From Micromonospora saelicesensis (GTDB lineage Bacteria; Actinomycetota; Actinomycetes; Mycobacteriales; Micromonosporaceae), in NCBI RefSeq assembly GCF_900091575.1, contig NZ_FMCR01000009.1, positions 186,001-250,000 on the forward strand: a DNA stretch of 64,000 bases, read 5' to 3'. The notes under the pieces were generated by a model. That model was given only the letters and a program-made list of their open reading frames with translations, made no database searches and was not told the DNA's origin. The first letter of the stretch is position 1; each line of letters opens with the position of its first letter. The position numbers and the translations under genes are program-made. Shown in pieces: positions 8,445-16,568 of this stretch.

Positions 8445-8452
8445 CTGGAAAG

Positions 8453-8470
8453 CGTAACCTATCGGTTACG
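8453..8470. promoter_or_regulatory. Palindromic ArsR operator
   Basis: CGTAACC-TATC-GGTTACG is a perfect 7-bp inverted repeat with a 4-nt spacer, 8 nt from the ArsR start codon (8444). Its size and position fit an ArsR dimer site that would block the arsR-SRPBCC promoter. Confidence 0.7.
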
Positions 8471-8556
8471 GATTAGCGTGGTGAACGCCACGAGCGACCG
8501 CATTTCGCGGCGTCGATGGTGGGCACATGATCACTTGACCTGGCACTCTGTAAGGC

Positions 8557-9657
8557 ATGCCCGCCCTCCTTCGCTCCCGCCTGACCGACTGGACGTTTGT
8601 CGTACCCGTGCTCGCCGTCCTGATATTGATGGTCACCTGGGGGCGGAGCCTGCCTGGGCCGGTCATCGTGGTCGTCGCGGTGCTGCTGGGCGGCGCGGTG
8701 CTCGCGGCCGTGCACCACGCGGAGGTGGTCGCCCACCGGGTGGGGGAGCCGTACGGGTCCCTGGTGCTCGCCGTCGCGGTCACCGTGATCGAGGTGGCCC
8801 TGATCGTCACGCTCATGATCAGCGGGCCGGAGAAGACCCAGTCGCTGGCCCGCGACACCGTCTTCGCCGCAGTCATGATCACCTGTAACGGGATACTCGG
8901 CCTGTCCCTGCTGCTCGGGGCGCTGCGCCGCCGAGTGGCCGTGTTCAACCCGGAGGGCACCGGCGGTGCGCTGGCCACCGTGATCACCCTGGCCACCCTG
9001 AGCCTGGTCATCCCCAGCTTCACCACGGCCCGCCCCGGCCCGGAGTTCAGCCCGGCCCAACTCGTCTTCGCCGCCGTCGCGTCGCTGGCCCTGTACGGGC
9101 TGTTCGTGCTCGTGCAGACCGGCCGGCACCGCGACTACTTCCTGCCGGTCGACAGCCGGGGCAAGGTCATCGAGACGGAGGAGCACGCCAAGCCGCCCAC
9201 GACCCGCGCGGCGATGGTCAGCCTGGGTCTGTTGCTGGTGGCGCTGGTCGCGGTGGTCGGCGACGCGAAGACGGTCTCCCCGACCATCGAGGCCGGGGTC
9301 GCGGCGGCGAACCTGCCGCACGCGTTCGTCGGCGTGATCATCGCCCTGCTGGTGCTGCTGCCGGAGACCCTGGCCGCCGCCCGCGCCGCCCGCCGAGACC
9401 GGGTCCAGACCAGCCTGAACCTCGCGCTCGGCTCCGCGATGGCCAGCATCGGCCTGACCATCCCGGCCATCGCGATCGCCTCGATCTGGCTGGACGGCCC
9501 GCTGCTGCTCGGCCTCGGCGGCACCCAGCTCACGCTGCTCGCGCTGACCGCCGTGACCGCGGTGCTGACCGTCGTGCCGGGCCGGGCCAACGTGCTGCAG
9601 GGTGGCGTACACCTGGTGTTGATGGCCGCCTTCGTCTTCCTTGCCGCGAGTCCCTGA
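8557..9657 (+). CDS. chaA: CaCA-family Ca2+(Na+/K+):H+ antiporter, ChaA-like
   Basis: 366 aa; ATG at 8557 preceded by AAGG. Eleven or so TM helices are arranged as two homologous halves. The alpha-repeat motifs are visible: GEPYGSLVLAVAVTVIEVALIVTLM at about residues 63-87 (acidic residue within the membrane) and VVLLPETLAAARAARRDRVQTSLNLALGSAMASIGLTIP near residues 265-305 (PET and GSAMASIG). This matches bacterial CAX/ChaA exchangers, which extrude Ca2+ or monovalent cations for protons. It ends 3 nt before the convergent sigma-factor gene. Confidence 0.88.
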   Translation: MPALLRSRLTDWTFVVPVLAVLILMVTWGRSLPGPVIVVVAVLLGGAVLAAVHHAEVVAHRVGEPYGSLVLAVAVTVIEVALIVTLMISGPEKTQSLARDTVFAAVMITCNGILGLSLLLGALRRRVAVFNPEGTGGALATVITLATLSLVIPSFTTARPGPEFSPAQLVFAAVASLALYGLFVLVQTGRHRDYFLPVDSRGKVIETEEHAKPPTTRAAMVSLGLLLVALVAVVGDAKTVSPTIEAGVAAANLPHAFVGVIIALLVLLPETLAAARAARRDRVQTSLNLALGSAMASIGLTIPAIAIASIWLDGPLLLGLGGTQLTLLALTAVTAVLTVVPGRANVLQGGVHLVLMAAFVFLAASP

Positions 9658-9660
9658 CCG

Positions 9661-10908
9661 TCACACGCTGCCGCCCGCGAGGCGGTCCGCGCGGGCGTTG
9701 AGGTAGCGCTGCTGCGCCAGGTTCGTCGAGCGCGCCGCCGCCATCCGGTACGCCTCCCGCGCCGCGAGCCGCTCACCCTCCATCTCCCACAGGTGGGCGC
9801 GGGCGGCCGGCAGTCGCGGGTCGTCGGCGAGACGGGGGTCGTCGGCCAGGTCGGCGAGCAACGCCAACCCGGCCGGCGCGCCTCGGCTCATGGCCACCGC
9901 CACCGCGTGGTTGAGCGCCACCACCGGGTTGTCCGACATCCTGAGGAGCACCTCGTACAGGGAGGTGATCTGCGCCCAGTCGGTGGCCGCCGCGCTGGGC
10001 GCCTCGTCGTGCACGGCCGCGATGGCCGCCTGGAGCTGGTACGCACCGACCACCCCGCGCGGTAGCGCCCCGGTGATCAGCTCGACCCCCTCGGCGATCT
10101 GGTCGGCCCGCCACCGGGAGCGGTCCTGCTCGGCCATCGGCACCAGCTCACCGTGCGGGCCGATCCGCGCCGAAGCGCGGGCGTCGGTGAGCAGCATCAA
10201 TGCGAGCAGCCCGGTGACCTCGGGGTCCTCGGGCACCAGCCGGCGCACCAGCCGGGTCAGCCGGATCGCCTCGGCGGTCAGGTCGGCGCGCAGCAGCCCG
10301 GGCCCGGCGGTGCGGGCGTACCCCTCCGTGAAGATCAGGTAGAGCACGTGCAGCACGGCGGCGAGCCGGTCGGCGCGCTCCGGGCCGGTGGGCGGCGCGA
10401 ACCGCAGCCCACTGTCACGGATCCGCTGCTTGCCCCGACTGATCCGCCGGGTCATCGTCGCCTCCGGCACCAGGAACGCGCGCGCCACCTCGGCGGTGCT
10501 CAGCCCGCCCACCGCCCGCAGGGTGAGCGCGATCTGCGACGCCGCCGACAGCGCCGGGTGGCAGCACAGGAACAACAGGATGAGCGTGTCGTCGGCGTCC
10601 GCCGGCGGACGGTCGGCGGCGGGGGCGTGCCACTGCTCCTGCAGCACCCACCGGGCCACCGTGTCCTCCCGTCGCATCCGGGCCTGCTCGCGACGCAGCA
10701 GGTCGGTCAGCCGACGGGACGCCACGGTGATCAGCCAGCCACGGGGATTCTCCGGTACGCCGTCGCGCGGCCAACCGTGCGCCGCCGCGATCAGCGCCTC
10801 CTGCACCGCGTCCTCGGCCGTGTCGAAGTGCCCGTAGCGGCGGACCAGCGCGCCGAGGACCTGCGGCGCCAGCTCGCGCAGCAGGTCCTCGGCGGGAGTC
10901 TCCGACAC
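9661..10908 (-). CDS. ECF42-type RNA polymerase sigma factor
   Basis: 415 aa, much longer than a basic ECF factor. Start GTG at 10908 (VSETPAEDLLRELAPQVLG), 4 nt after the stop of the YCII gene and without its own SD, which indicates coupling. Sigma region 2 covers about residues 8-75 (RRYGHFDTAEDAVQEALIAAAHGWP, then GWLITVASRRLTDLLRRE), and region 4 lies at about 130-180 (LRAVGGLSTAEVARAFLVPEATMTRRISRGKQRIR). The long C-terminal extension (SYLYLIFTEGY-type segment, DRSRWRADQIAEGVELI, VALNHAVAVAM) is the TPR-like domain that defines ECF42. These factors have no anti-sigma gene; the C-terminal domain and the adjacent DGPF/YCII protein are thought to be involved in control. Confidence 0.9.
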   Translation of the reverse strand: MSETPAEDLLRELAPQVLGALVRRYGHFDTAEDAVQEALIAAAHGWPRDGVPENPRGWLITVASRRLTDLLRREQARMRREDTVARWVLQEQWHAPAADRPPADADDTLILLFLCCHPALSAASQIALTLRAVGGLSTAEVARAFLVPEATMTRRISRGKQRIRDSGLRFAPPTGPERADRLAAVLHVLYLIFTEGYARTAGPGLLRADLTAEAIRLTRLVRRLVPEDPEVTGLLALMLLTDARASARIGPHGELVPMAEQDRSRWRADQIAEGVELITGALPRGVVGAYQLQAAIAAVHDEAPSAAATDWAQITSLYEVLLRMSDNPVVALNHAVAVAMSRGAPAGLALLADLADDPRLADDPRLPAARAHLWEMEGERLAAREAYRMAAARSTNLAQQRYLNARADRLAGGSV

Positions 10909-10912
10909 CGGG

Positions 10913-11314
10913 TCAGCCGGCCAGGTCCTCGACACCGTCGAGCACCGGCCGCACGTCCACGTACCCACCGGGGGCGTCCGGGTCGACCAGGCCGGCGGCG
11001 ATCTGGGTGGCCCGGTCGAAGCTGGCGCACTCCACGATGGTGTAACCGGCGAGGACCTCCTGCGTCTCCGGGTACGGGCCGTCGGTGATCACGGGTGCCC
11101 CCTCGCGTACCTGCACCCGGCGGGCGTGCACCGGCTCGCTCAGGCCCCGGGCGTCAACCAACTCCCCGGACTCGGCCAGCGCCTGGTGGAAGGTTTCCAT
11201 GTGCTGGTGCATCGCCGCGATCTGCTCGGCCGACATCGCCGGCCGGTCGGAAGCCCGCCCGGACAGCACGTCGTAGTCCTGCTGCGACCCGTAGAGCAAA
11301 ATCATGTACTTCAC
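10913..11314 (-). CDS. YCII/DGPF-domain protein, partner of ECF42 sigma factor
   Basis: 133 aa. Start GTG at 11314 with a very strong SD (GGAGGAGGGG, 7-nt spacer). The sequence begins VKYMILLYGSQQDYD and contains the DGPYPET motif (about residues 80-86) and the dimeric alpha/beta YCII core up to GYVDVRPVLDG. It lies directly upstream of the sigma gene (4-nt gap) in the order typical for ECF42 systems. The protein is probably a target or sensor in the regulon; no enzymatic activity can be assigned. Confidence 0.9.
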   Translation of the reverse strand: MKYMILLYGSQQDYDVLSGRASDRPAMSAEQIAAMHQHMETFHQALAESGELVDARGLSEPVHARRVQVREGAPVITDGPYPETQEVLAGYTIVECASFDRATQIAAGLVDPDAPGGYVDVRPVLDGVEDLAG

Positions 11315-11427
11315 GGTTCTTCCCCTCCTCCTGCGAGGACACCACCCCGGCGCCCGCACAGGAAACGTCGAACCCCAAACCTCCACCCGGACACCCCACC
11401 GCCCCCGGGTCTGCCCCCACCAGAACC

Positions 11428-11488
11428 GGTGATCATGAAGTTAGCGTCACGACACGCCGAGTGGGATGACGCCAACCCCATGATCACC
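11428..11488. repeat. Intergenic palindromic repeat (REP-like)
   Basis: Two 22-nt arms (11428-11449 and 11467-11488) are inverted copies sharing GGTGATCATG and GTCA blocks, with only three or so mismatches, separated by 17 nt. They would fold into a long hairpin. It lies upstream of the YCII gene and before a small membrane protein gene, in a gene-free gap. Sequence of this GTGATCATGAAGTT type resembles dispersed intergenic palindromes known from Micromonosporaceae; that resemblance is from memory. Confidence 0.6.
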
Positions 11489-11517
11489 ACCGGGGCTCAG
11501 GGGTGGTGGGTGGGGTC

Positions 11518-11523
11518 TAGGTT
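11518..11523 (+). promoter_or_regulatory. -10 box, probable leaderless promoter
   Basis: TAGGTT ends 6 nt before the ATG at 11530, so transcription would start at or next to the start codon. Confidence 0.45.
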
Positions 11524-11529
11524 GGCGGG

Positions 11530-11739
11530 ATGACGATGGTGTGGGTCGTGGTGGGGGTTTTCGTCGTCGTGGCGGGGGTGGCGTTTGGCGTCGTGGTGCG
11601 GCGAGGGCGGGGCGGTGAGGTTGGGGGCGACGAACCTCGGGCCGGACGGGACGCTCGGGCCCGGCAGCAGCGGTACGAGGCCGAGCGGCACGGTGACCAG
11701 GGTGACACGTGGCAGCGCGGTCGGGAGTCGGGCAGTTGA
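11530..11739 (+). CDS. Small single-pass membrane protein, hypothetical
   Basis: 69 aa. The N-terminus is one strong TM helix (MVWVVVGVFVVVAGVAFGVVV), followed by a short charged tail (RRGRGGEVGGDEPRAGRDAR) rich in Arg/Glu. The -10-like TAGGTT 6 nt upstream supports a leaderless start here. No family is recognised. The gene could be a real small membrane protein; a chance ORF in GC-rich DNA cannot be excluded. Confidence 0.5.
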   Translation: MTMVWVVVGVFVVVAGVAFGVVVRRGRGGEVGGDEPRAGRDARARQQRYEAERHGDQGDTWQRGRESGS

Positions 11740-11907
11740 GCGACCCTACTGGCCGTACGAGCGGCGCAGCCGGTGGTTGACCCGCAGCCCATCCGGGTCC
11801 AGGGCGCGTGAACCGTCCGGCCGTGCCCTGCGTGAAACCGGTGACGGGCGTTTCGGTCCTGTCGTCGGGGTACTACCAGCCTGAGCACCGATGTCTGGGG
11901 AGGCACA

Positions 11908-12651
11908 GTGGGGGCACGGTTCGGACGCGACGCGCGGGGCCCGGTGGCGGGTCTGCTGATCGCCGCCCTGGTCTCCCTCGCCTGCGCCGGCGGCGGGCTG
12001 GCCGAGCCGGAGGCCGAGCGCCCCGGGGCGAACCCGCCGGCAGCCTCACCGGGGCCGAGCACCACCCGGGCCGACAGCACCACCAGCGTCGCCGAGTTCG
12101 AGCAGGACGTCGCCGACGCGCAGGACGTCGCCGAGCGGTACTGGGCGGCCCAGTTCAAGGAATCCGGGCAGCGGTTCCGACCGATCCGGCGGATCATCCC
12201 GTACCAGCGCGACGGCGAGGTGTCCTGCGGCGGCCAGGCGCTGCCCCGCAACAACGCCGTCTACTGCTCGCAGGGCGACTTCATCGCCTACGACGTCACC
12301 TGGTCGGTGGCGGCGTTCCGCCAGGTCGGCGACGCGTTCGTGTTCTACCTGCTCGGGCACGAGTACGCGCACGCCATCCAGGTGCGGCTCGGCATCAACT
12401 ACAGCTTCACCATCCAGCAGGAGTTGCAGGCCGACTGCATGGCCGGGGCGTACCTCGGCGACTCGGTGCGCTCGGAGGCCCTGACCCTCGCCGAGGGCGA
12501 CCTGGACGAGTTCCGGGAGGGGGTGGCGGCGGTCGGCGACGACCCGGACCAGCCGTGGTTCGCGGAAGGGGCGCACGGCACCGCCGAGCAGCGCACCGAC
12601 ATGTTCTTCCGGGGTTACGAGGGTTCCCTGAAGGAGTGCGACCTGGGCTGA
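11908..12651 (+). CDS. Secreted neutral zinc metallopeptidase (YpfJ-like)
   Basis: 247 aa; GTG at 11908 after GGGGAGG. The N-terminus is a signal peptide with Cys at about residue 26 (LVSLACAGG), which could be lipidated although the -3 residue is not typical for a lipobox. A Pro/Ser-rich linker follows. The zinc-binding HExxH motif is HEYAHAIQ at about residue 151, with QQELQADCMAGAYLGD downstream supplying the third ligand region (E/D). This matches the putative neutral zinc metallopeptidase family (YpfJ, DUF2342-related). It probably acts outside the membrane; substrates are unknown. Confidence 0.87.
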   Translation: MGARFGRDARGPVAGLLIAALVSLACAGGGLAEPEAERPGANPPAASPGPSTTRADSTTSVAEFEQDVADAQDVAERYWAAQFKESGQRFRPIRRIIPYQRDGEVSCGGQALPRNNAVYCSQGDFIAYDVTWSVAAFRQVGDAFVFYLLGHEYAHAIQVRLGINYSFTIQQELQADCMAGAYLGDSVRSEALTLAEGDLDEFREGVAAVGDDPDQPWFAEGAHGTAEQRTDMFFRGYEGSLKECDLG

Positions 12652-12721
12652 ACGGGGTTGCCCGGATCACCCTGACGCCCGTTGCCGCCACCGGCCCCGG
12701 GGGGTGCTGGCAGGATCGCCG

Positions 12722-13429
12722 GTGTCGGTCACGACCCTGGAGGTTCCGCTGAGCAGCCATCACCCCGCCGCTGTGCTCTTCGACATGGACGGCACGTTGG
12801 TCGACAGCGAGAAGCTGTGGGACGTCGCGTTGCAGGAACTCGCGAAGGAGTACGGCGGGGAACTCTCCGTCGACGCCCGCCAGTCGATCATCGGCACCGC
12901 CATGGCCGAGTCGATGCGCATCCTGCACGACGACCTGGGGCAGCCCGAACGGGATCCGGAGATCAGCGCGGCGTGGATCAACGCCCGGATCCTGGAGCTG
13001 TTCCGCACCGGTCTGCGCTGGCGGCCGGGCGCGTTCGACCTGTTGCGCGCGGTCCGCGCGGCGGGCATCCCCACCGCGCTGGTCACCTCCAGCCCTCGGG
13101 CGCTGGTCGAGATCGCCCTGGACACCCTCGGTCGGGACAACTTCGACACTGTGGTCGCCGGCGACGAGGTGGTGGCGGCCAAGCCGCACCCCGAGCCGTA
13201 CCTGACCGCCGCCCGGCTGCTGGGTGCGCCGATCGAGCGTTGTGTGGCGATCGAGGACTCACCGACCGGGGTGGCCAGCGCGCTCGCCTCGGGCGCGGCG
13301 GTCCTGGCCGTACCGGCGGAGGTGGCGTTGCCGAGCACTGTCGGCGTACACCAGGTGGAGAGCCTGACCGGCGTGGACCTGGCGCTGCTCGCGGCCCTGC
13401 TGACCGATCGGGCCGCGACGACCGGCTGA
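12722..13429 (+). CDS. HAD superfamily hydrolase (beta-phosphoglucomutase/phosphatase-like)
   Basis: 235 aa from GTG 12722 (AGGA 6 nt upstream). HAD motif I is LFDMDGTLVDSE (about residues 19-30) with the nucleophile Asp and the general-acid Asp. Motif II is ALVTSSP; motif III/IV is AKPHPEPYLTAA and CVAIEDSPTGVASALASGA. The helical cap between motif I and II (KLWDVALQELAKEYG...) places it in subfamily IA, close to beta-phosphoglucomutases and sugar-phosphate phosphatases. The LVDSE sequence and cap leave both activities possible. It is monocistronic, facing a convergent CMD gene. Confidence 0.88.
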   Translation: MSVTTLEVPLSSHHPAAVLFDMDGTLVDSEKLWDVALQELAKEYGGELSVDARQSIIGTAMAESMRILHDDLGQPERDPEISAAWINARILELFRTGLRWRPGAFDLLRAVRAAGIPTALVTSSPRALVEIALDTLGRDNFDTVVAGDEVVAAKPHPEPYLTAARLLGAPIERCVAIEDSPTGVASALASGAAVLAVPAEVALPSTVGVHQVESLTGVDLALLAALLTDRAATTG

Positions 13430-13476
13430 CCCGCCCGGCGCTGCCGACGGCGCTCGGCTGTCGCGACCGGCCTCGT

Positions 13477-13854
13477 TCACTGGCGCTCGGCGAAGACCGC
13501 CGCGACCACCTGGTAGCTGTCGAACGCCCGCGCGGCCCCGGCGTACGCGGCCAGGTGGATGAACAACTCGACGATCTCCTCCCTGGTCACGCCCGAGGTC
13601 AGCGCGATGCGCAGCTGCCCGCGCAGCGGCTCGTGGGTGCCGAGGGCGGCGGCGATCGCCACCGAGACCAGGCACCGGCTGCGCAGGTCCAGGCCTTCCC
13701 GGGGCCAGGCCGCGCCGAAGGTCTGCACGGTGGCGAGACGACGGAAGTCGTTTCCCACCGACGGCTCACCCTCGCCGAGCGGCAGGACCAACGGCTGCCC
13801 GAGCAGCCGCTCGGCGTTGTCGAGTGCCCGCTGGTACGCGTCCTGATCGGTCAT
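13477..13854 (-). CDS. Carboxymuconolactone decarboxylase/AhpD family protein
   Basis: 125 aa from ATG 13854 (MTDQDAYQRALDNAERLLG). The CMD pattern is clear: SRCLVSVAIAAALGTHEPLRGQLRIALTSGVTREEIVELFIHLAAYAGAARAFDSYQVV. The CxxC of the AhpD redox branch is absent: only a single Cys (RCLVSVA) occurs, so it belongs to the decarboxylase-like branch (gamma-carboxymuconolactone decarboxylase, 4-CMD). No other beta-ketoadipate genes are nearby, so a general dehydrogenase- or hydrolase-linked role is equally possible. Confidence 0.87.
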   Translation of the reverse strand: MTDQDAYQRALDNAERLLGQPLVLPLGEGEPSVGNDFRRLATVQTFGAAWPREGLDLRSRCLVSVAIAAALGTHEPLRGQLRIALTSGVTREEIVELFIHLAAYAGAARAFDSYQVVAAVFAERQ

Positions 13855-13962
13855 GTCACCGGCCCCGGTTCTCCGGCCGCCCGCTCGCGGGGCGGGCCGG
13901 CGCCCTGCCGGCAGCACCAGCCTGGCAGTCGCGTACGGGTGGTCGAGGGGGAATGGGGAAGG

Positions 13963-14003
13963 CCGAGGCCCCCGGTCGCGCGGATGGCGACCGGGGGCCT
14001 CGG
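13963..14003 (-). terminator. Terminator after the ABC permease gene
   Basis: A perfect 17-bp stem (13963-13979 with 13987-14003) with a 7-nt loop lies 9 nt beyond the minus-strand stop of the permease gene. Confidence 0.8.
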
Positions 14004-14012
14004 TAGTGCCGA

Positions 14013-16568
14013 TCAGTCGTGGGCGATGGCGCCCAGGACGTTGATCCGGGCCGCCCGGACGGCGGGGAGCACCGCGGCCACCACGCCGATGATGGCGGCG
14101 AGACCGAGGAAGACACCCATCTGCCCCCACGGCAGGATCAGGTCGGTGATGCCCTCGTCCTTGAGTGCCTCGACCACCGCGGCGCCGAGGCCGGTGCCCA
14201 CCACCACGCCGAGCAGCGCGCCGAACACCGAGATCACCACCGCCTCCACGGTGATCATGCCCATGGTCTGGGACCGGCGCAGGCCGATCGCCCGCAGCAG
14301 ACCCAACTCGCGGGTCCGCTCCAGCACCGACAGGGCCAGGGTGTTGATGATGCCCAGCACGGCGATCACGATGGCCAACGCGAGCAGGATCTGGATCATC
14401 GTGAGCAGACCGTCGAGCGAACTGGTCTGCTGCTTGATGAACGCGTCCCGGTCGGCCACCGACACCTCGGGGCTGTCCGCGAGCAACGCCTCCACCTGCG
14501 GCTGGACGTCGGACACCCGGGTGCCCGGGTCCAGCTGGATGAAGCCCTGGATGGGCTGCGGGATGGCGAAGTCCTTCGCCGCGGTCACCGGCAGCGTCAC
14601 CGGGTTGGTCAGCTGCGACGACTCGTAGATGCCGCTGATCGTGTAGGTGCGTGCCTCGCCCCGGGTCAGCTGCACGTTGACAGTGGAGCCCACCGACCAG
14701 CCACGCGACGTGGCCGTGTCCGAGCTGGCGAGCATCTGGGTCGGCCCGAGCCGGTCGATGTCACCGGCGGTGGGCTTCGCGCCGAAGATCTGCCGCAGCG
14801 ACGCGATGTCGCTGCTCGCCGCGACCCAGGTGCCCTCGCCGTCGATGCGTGCCATGTCGCCGTACTCGCCGTCGACCAACCGCACACCGGGCAGGGACTT
14901 GGCCTGGTCCAGCACACCAGGGTCGAAGGTCGGCGGACGCGGGCCGCCCTGCTGGCCGGCGATCACCAGCTCGGCCTTGATGGTGTCCTGGGCGAGCGCG
15001 CTGATGCTGCCCTTGGCCGAGTCGAGGATGACCGTGACGCCGGTGACCAGCGCGATGCCGACCATCAGCGCGGCGGCCGTGATCGCCGTACGACGAGGGT
15101 TGCGCCCCGAGTTGAGCCGGCCCAGCTTGCCCGGCACCGACCAGGAGAAGATCGCCCCGAGCAGGCTCACCACCGGCCGGCTGATCAGCGGAGTCAGCAG
15201 CGCCACCCCGATGAAGGCGAACAGCACCCCACCGAGGATGGTCGACAGCGTCTGACCACCGGCGTTGCCACTGAGCCCGAGGAACAGCAGCACCGCGCCG
15301 ATACCGGTGACCAGCGACCCGGCCACGGTGATCTTGGTCAACGGCCGGTCCGGGGTGGCCACGTCCTGCATGGCCGCGATCGGCGGGATCCGGGACGCCC
15401 GCAGCGCCGGCAGCAGTGCCGCCACCACGGTGATCACCAGACCGACGCCGAACGAACCGATCACCGCAGCCGCCGGCACGCCGATGCCGGCCAGGGTGAG
15501 CCCACCGGCGAGCTTGCCGAACAGGAACGCCAGCAGCGCGCCCACCCCGATACCGGCGGCGAGGCCGAGCACCGACGCGATCAAGCCCACCGCGATGGCC
15601 TCCAGCACCACCGAACCGATGATCTGCCGGCCACTGGCCCCGATGGCGCGCATCAGCGCCAACTCCCGGGTCCGCTGCGCCACGATGATCGAGAAGGTGT
15701 TGAGGATCAGGAAGGTGCCCACCAGCAGCGCCACCGCGGCGAAGCCGAGCAGGATCTTGTTGAAGAAGGACAGGCCCTCCTTCAGACTGGCCGAGGCGTC
15801 CGCGGCCACCTGCTCGCCGGTCTTCACCTCGAAGTCCGCACCCAGGGTGCGGGCCACGTCGTCGCGCAGCTTCTCGTCCGAGACCCCGTCGGCGGCCTGC
15901 ACGGTGATGCTGCTGAACACGTCCGGCTCGCCCAGCATCAGCCGCTGCGCCACCGGCGTGGTGAAGAAGACCTCGTTGACCCCGCCGATCGAGTCCCGGT
16001 CACCGCTGTAACCGAAGACGCCGACCAGGGTGAAATCCCGCTTCTTCGACTCGAACGCGGTCAGCACGCCGACCTTCTGGCCGACCTGCACCTTCGCGGC
16101 CGTGGCCAACGCCTTGTTGATGACGATCTCGTCCTCGGCCTGCGGCGCGCGCCCCTCACGCAGCTTCAGCAGCTCGCTCTCGCCGGTCCAGTTCTCACCC
16201 AACTGCGGCGGGCCGAACGAGGTGACGACCTTGCCGTTGCTGCCGATCACCCGGGCGCCGTCGGCGTTGACCACACCGGTCGCCGAGGCCGCCCCCGGCA
16301 CCTGCTTCACCCGGTCCACCAGGGCGGCCGGCAGCGGGGCGACGGTCTGCTCGCCCTCCATCTCGTTGACCTGCACCTTCGGCTTCGCCGCGACGTTCAC
16401 GTCGATCTCGGAGAAACCGTCGGCGAACACCGAGTCGAAGGAGCGACCCAGCGTGTCGGTGAGCACGAACGCGCCGGAGACGAACATCACCCCGAGCACC
16501 ACCGCCAGGCCGGACAGGATCAGCCGGACCTTGCGGGCCAGCAGACTCTTCAGCGTCGCGCGGAACAT
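14013..16568 (-). CDS. MacB-like FtsX-family ABC transporter permease
   Basis: 851 aa; starts MFRATLKSLLARKVRLILSGLAVVLGVMF. Two FtsX-like cores are visible: an N-terminal TM followed by a large extracytoplasmic domain (about residues 40-270), three TMs (about 275-400), then a second TM plus extracytoplasmic domain and three more TMs ending at the C-terminus (VLPAVRAARINVLGAIAHD). The repeated signature ELALMRAIGASGRQIIGSVVLEA and ELGLLRAIGLRRSQTMGMITVEA marks the FtsX elbow helices. This duplicated layout is common in actinobacteria for exporters of lipoproteins or peptides. The first base overlaps the ATPase stop, so the two subunits are coupled. Confidence 0.93.
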   Translation of the reverse strand: MFRATLKSLLARKVRLILSGLAVVLGVMFVSGAFVLTDTLGRSFDSVFADGFSEIDVNVAAKPKVQVNEMEGEQTVAPLPAALVDRVKQVPGAASATGVVNADGARVIGSNGKVVTSFGPPQLGENWTGESELLKLREGRAPQAEDEIVINKALATAAKVQVGQKVGVLTAFESKKRDFTLVGVFGYSGDRDSIGGVNEVFFTTPVAQRLMLGEPDVFSSITVQAADGVSDEKLRDDVARTLGADFEVKTGEQVAADASASLKEGLSFFNKILLGFAAVALLVGTFLILNTFSIIVAQRTRELALMRAIGASGRQIIGSVVLEAIAVGLIASVLGLAAGIGVGALLAFLFGKLAGGLTLAGIGVPAAAVIGSFGVGLVITVVAALLPALRASRIPPIAAMQDVATPDRPLTKITVAGSLVTGIGAVLLFLGLSGNAGGQTLSTILGGVLFAFIGVALLTPLISRPVVSLLGAIFSWSVPGKLGRLNSGRNPRRTAITAAALMVGIALVTGVTVILDSAKGSISALAQDTIKAELVIAGQQGGPRPPTFDPGVLDQAKSLPGVRLVDGEYGDMARIDGEGTWVAASSDIASLRQIFGAKPTAGDIDRLGPTQMLASSDTATSRGWSVGSTVNVQLTRGEARTYTISGIYESSQLTNPVTLPVTAAKDFAIPQPIQGFIQLDPGTRVSDVQPQVEALLADSPEVSVADRDAFIKQQTSSLDGLLTMIQILLALAIVIAVLGIINTLALSVLERTRELGLLRAIGLRRSQTMGMITVEAVVISVFGALLGVVVGTGLGAAVVEALKDEGITDLILPWGQMGVFLGLAAIIGVVAAVLPAVRAARINVLGAIAHD

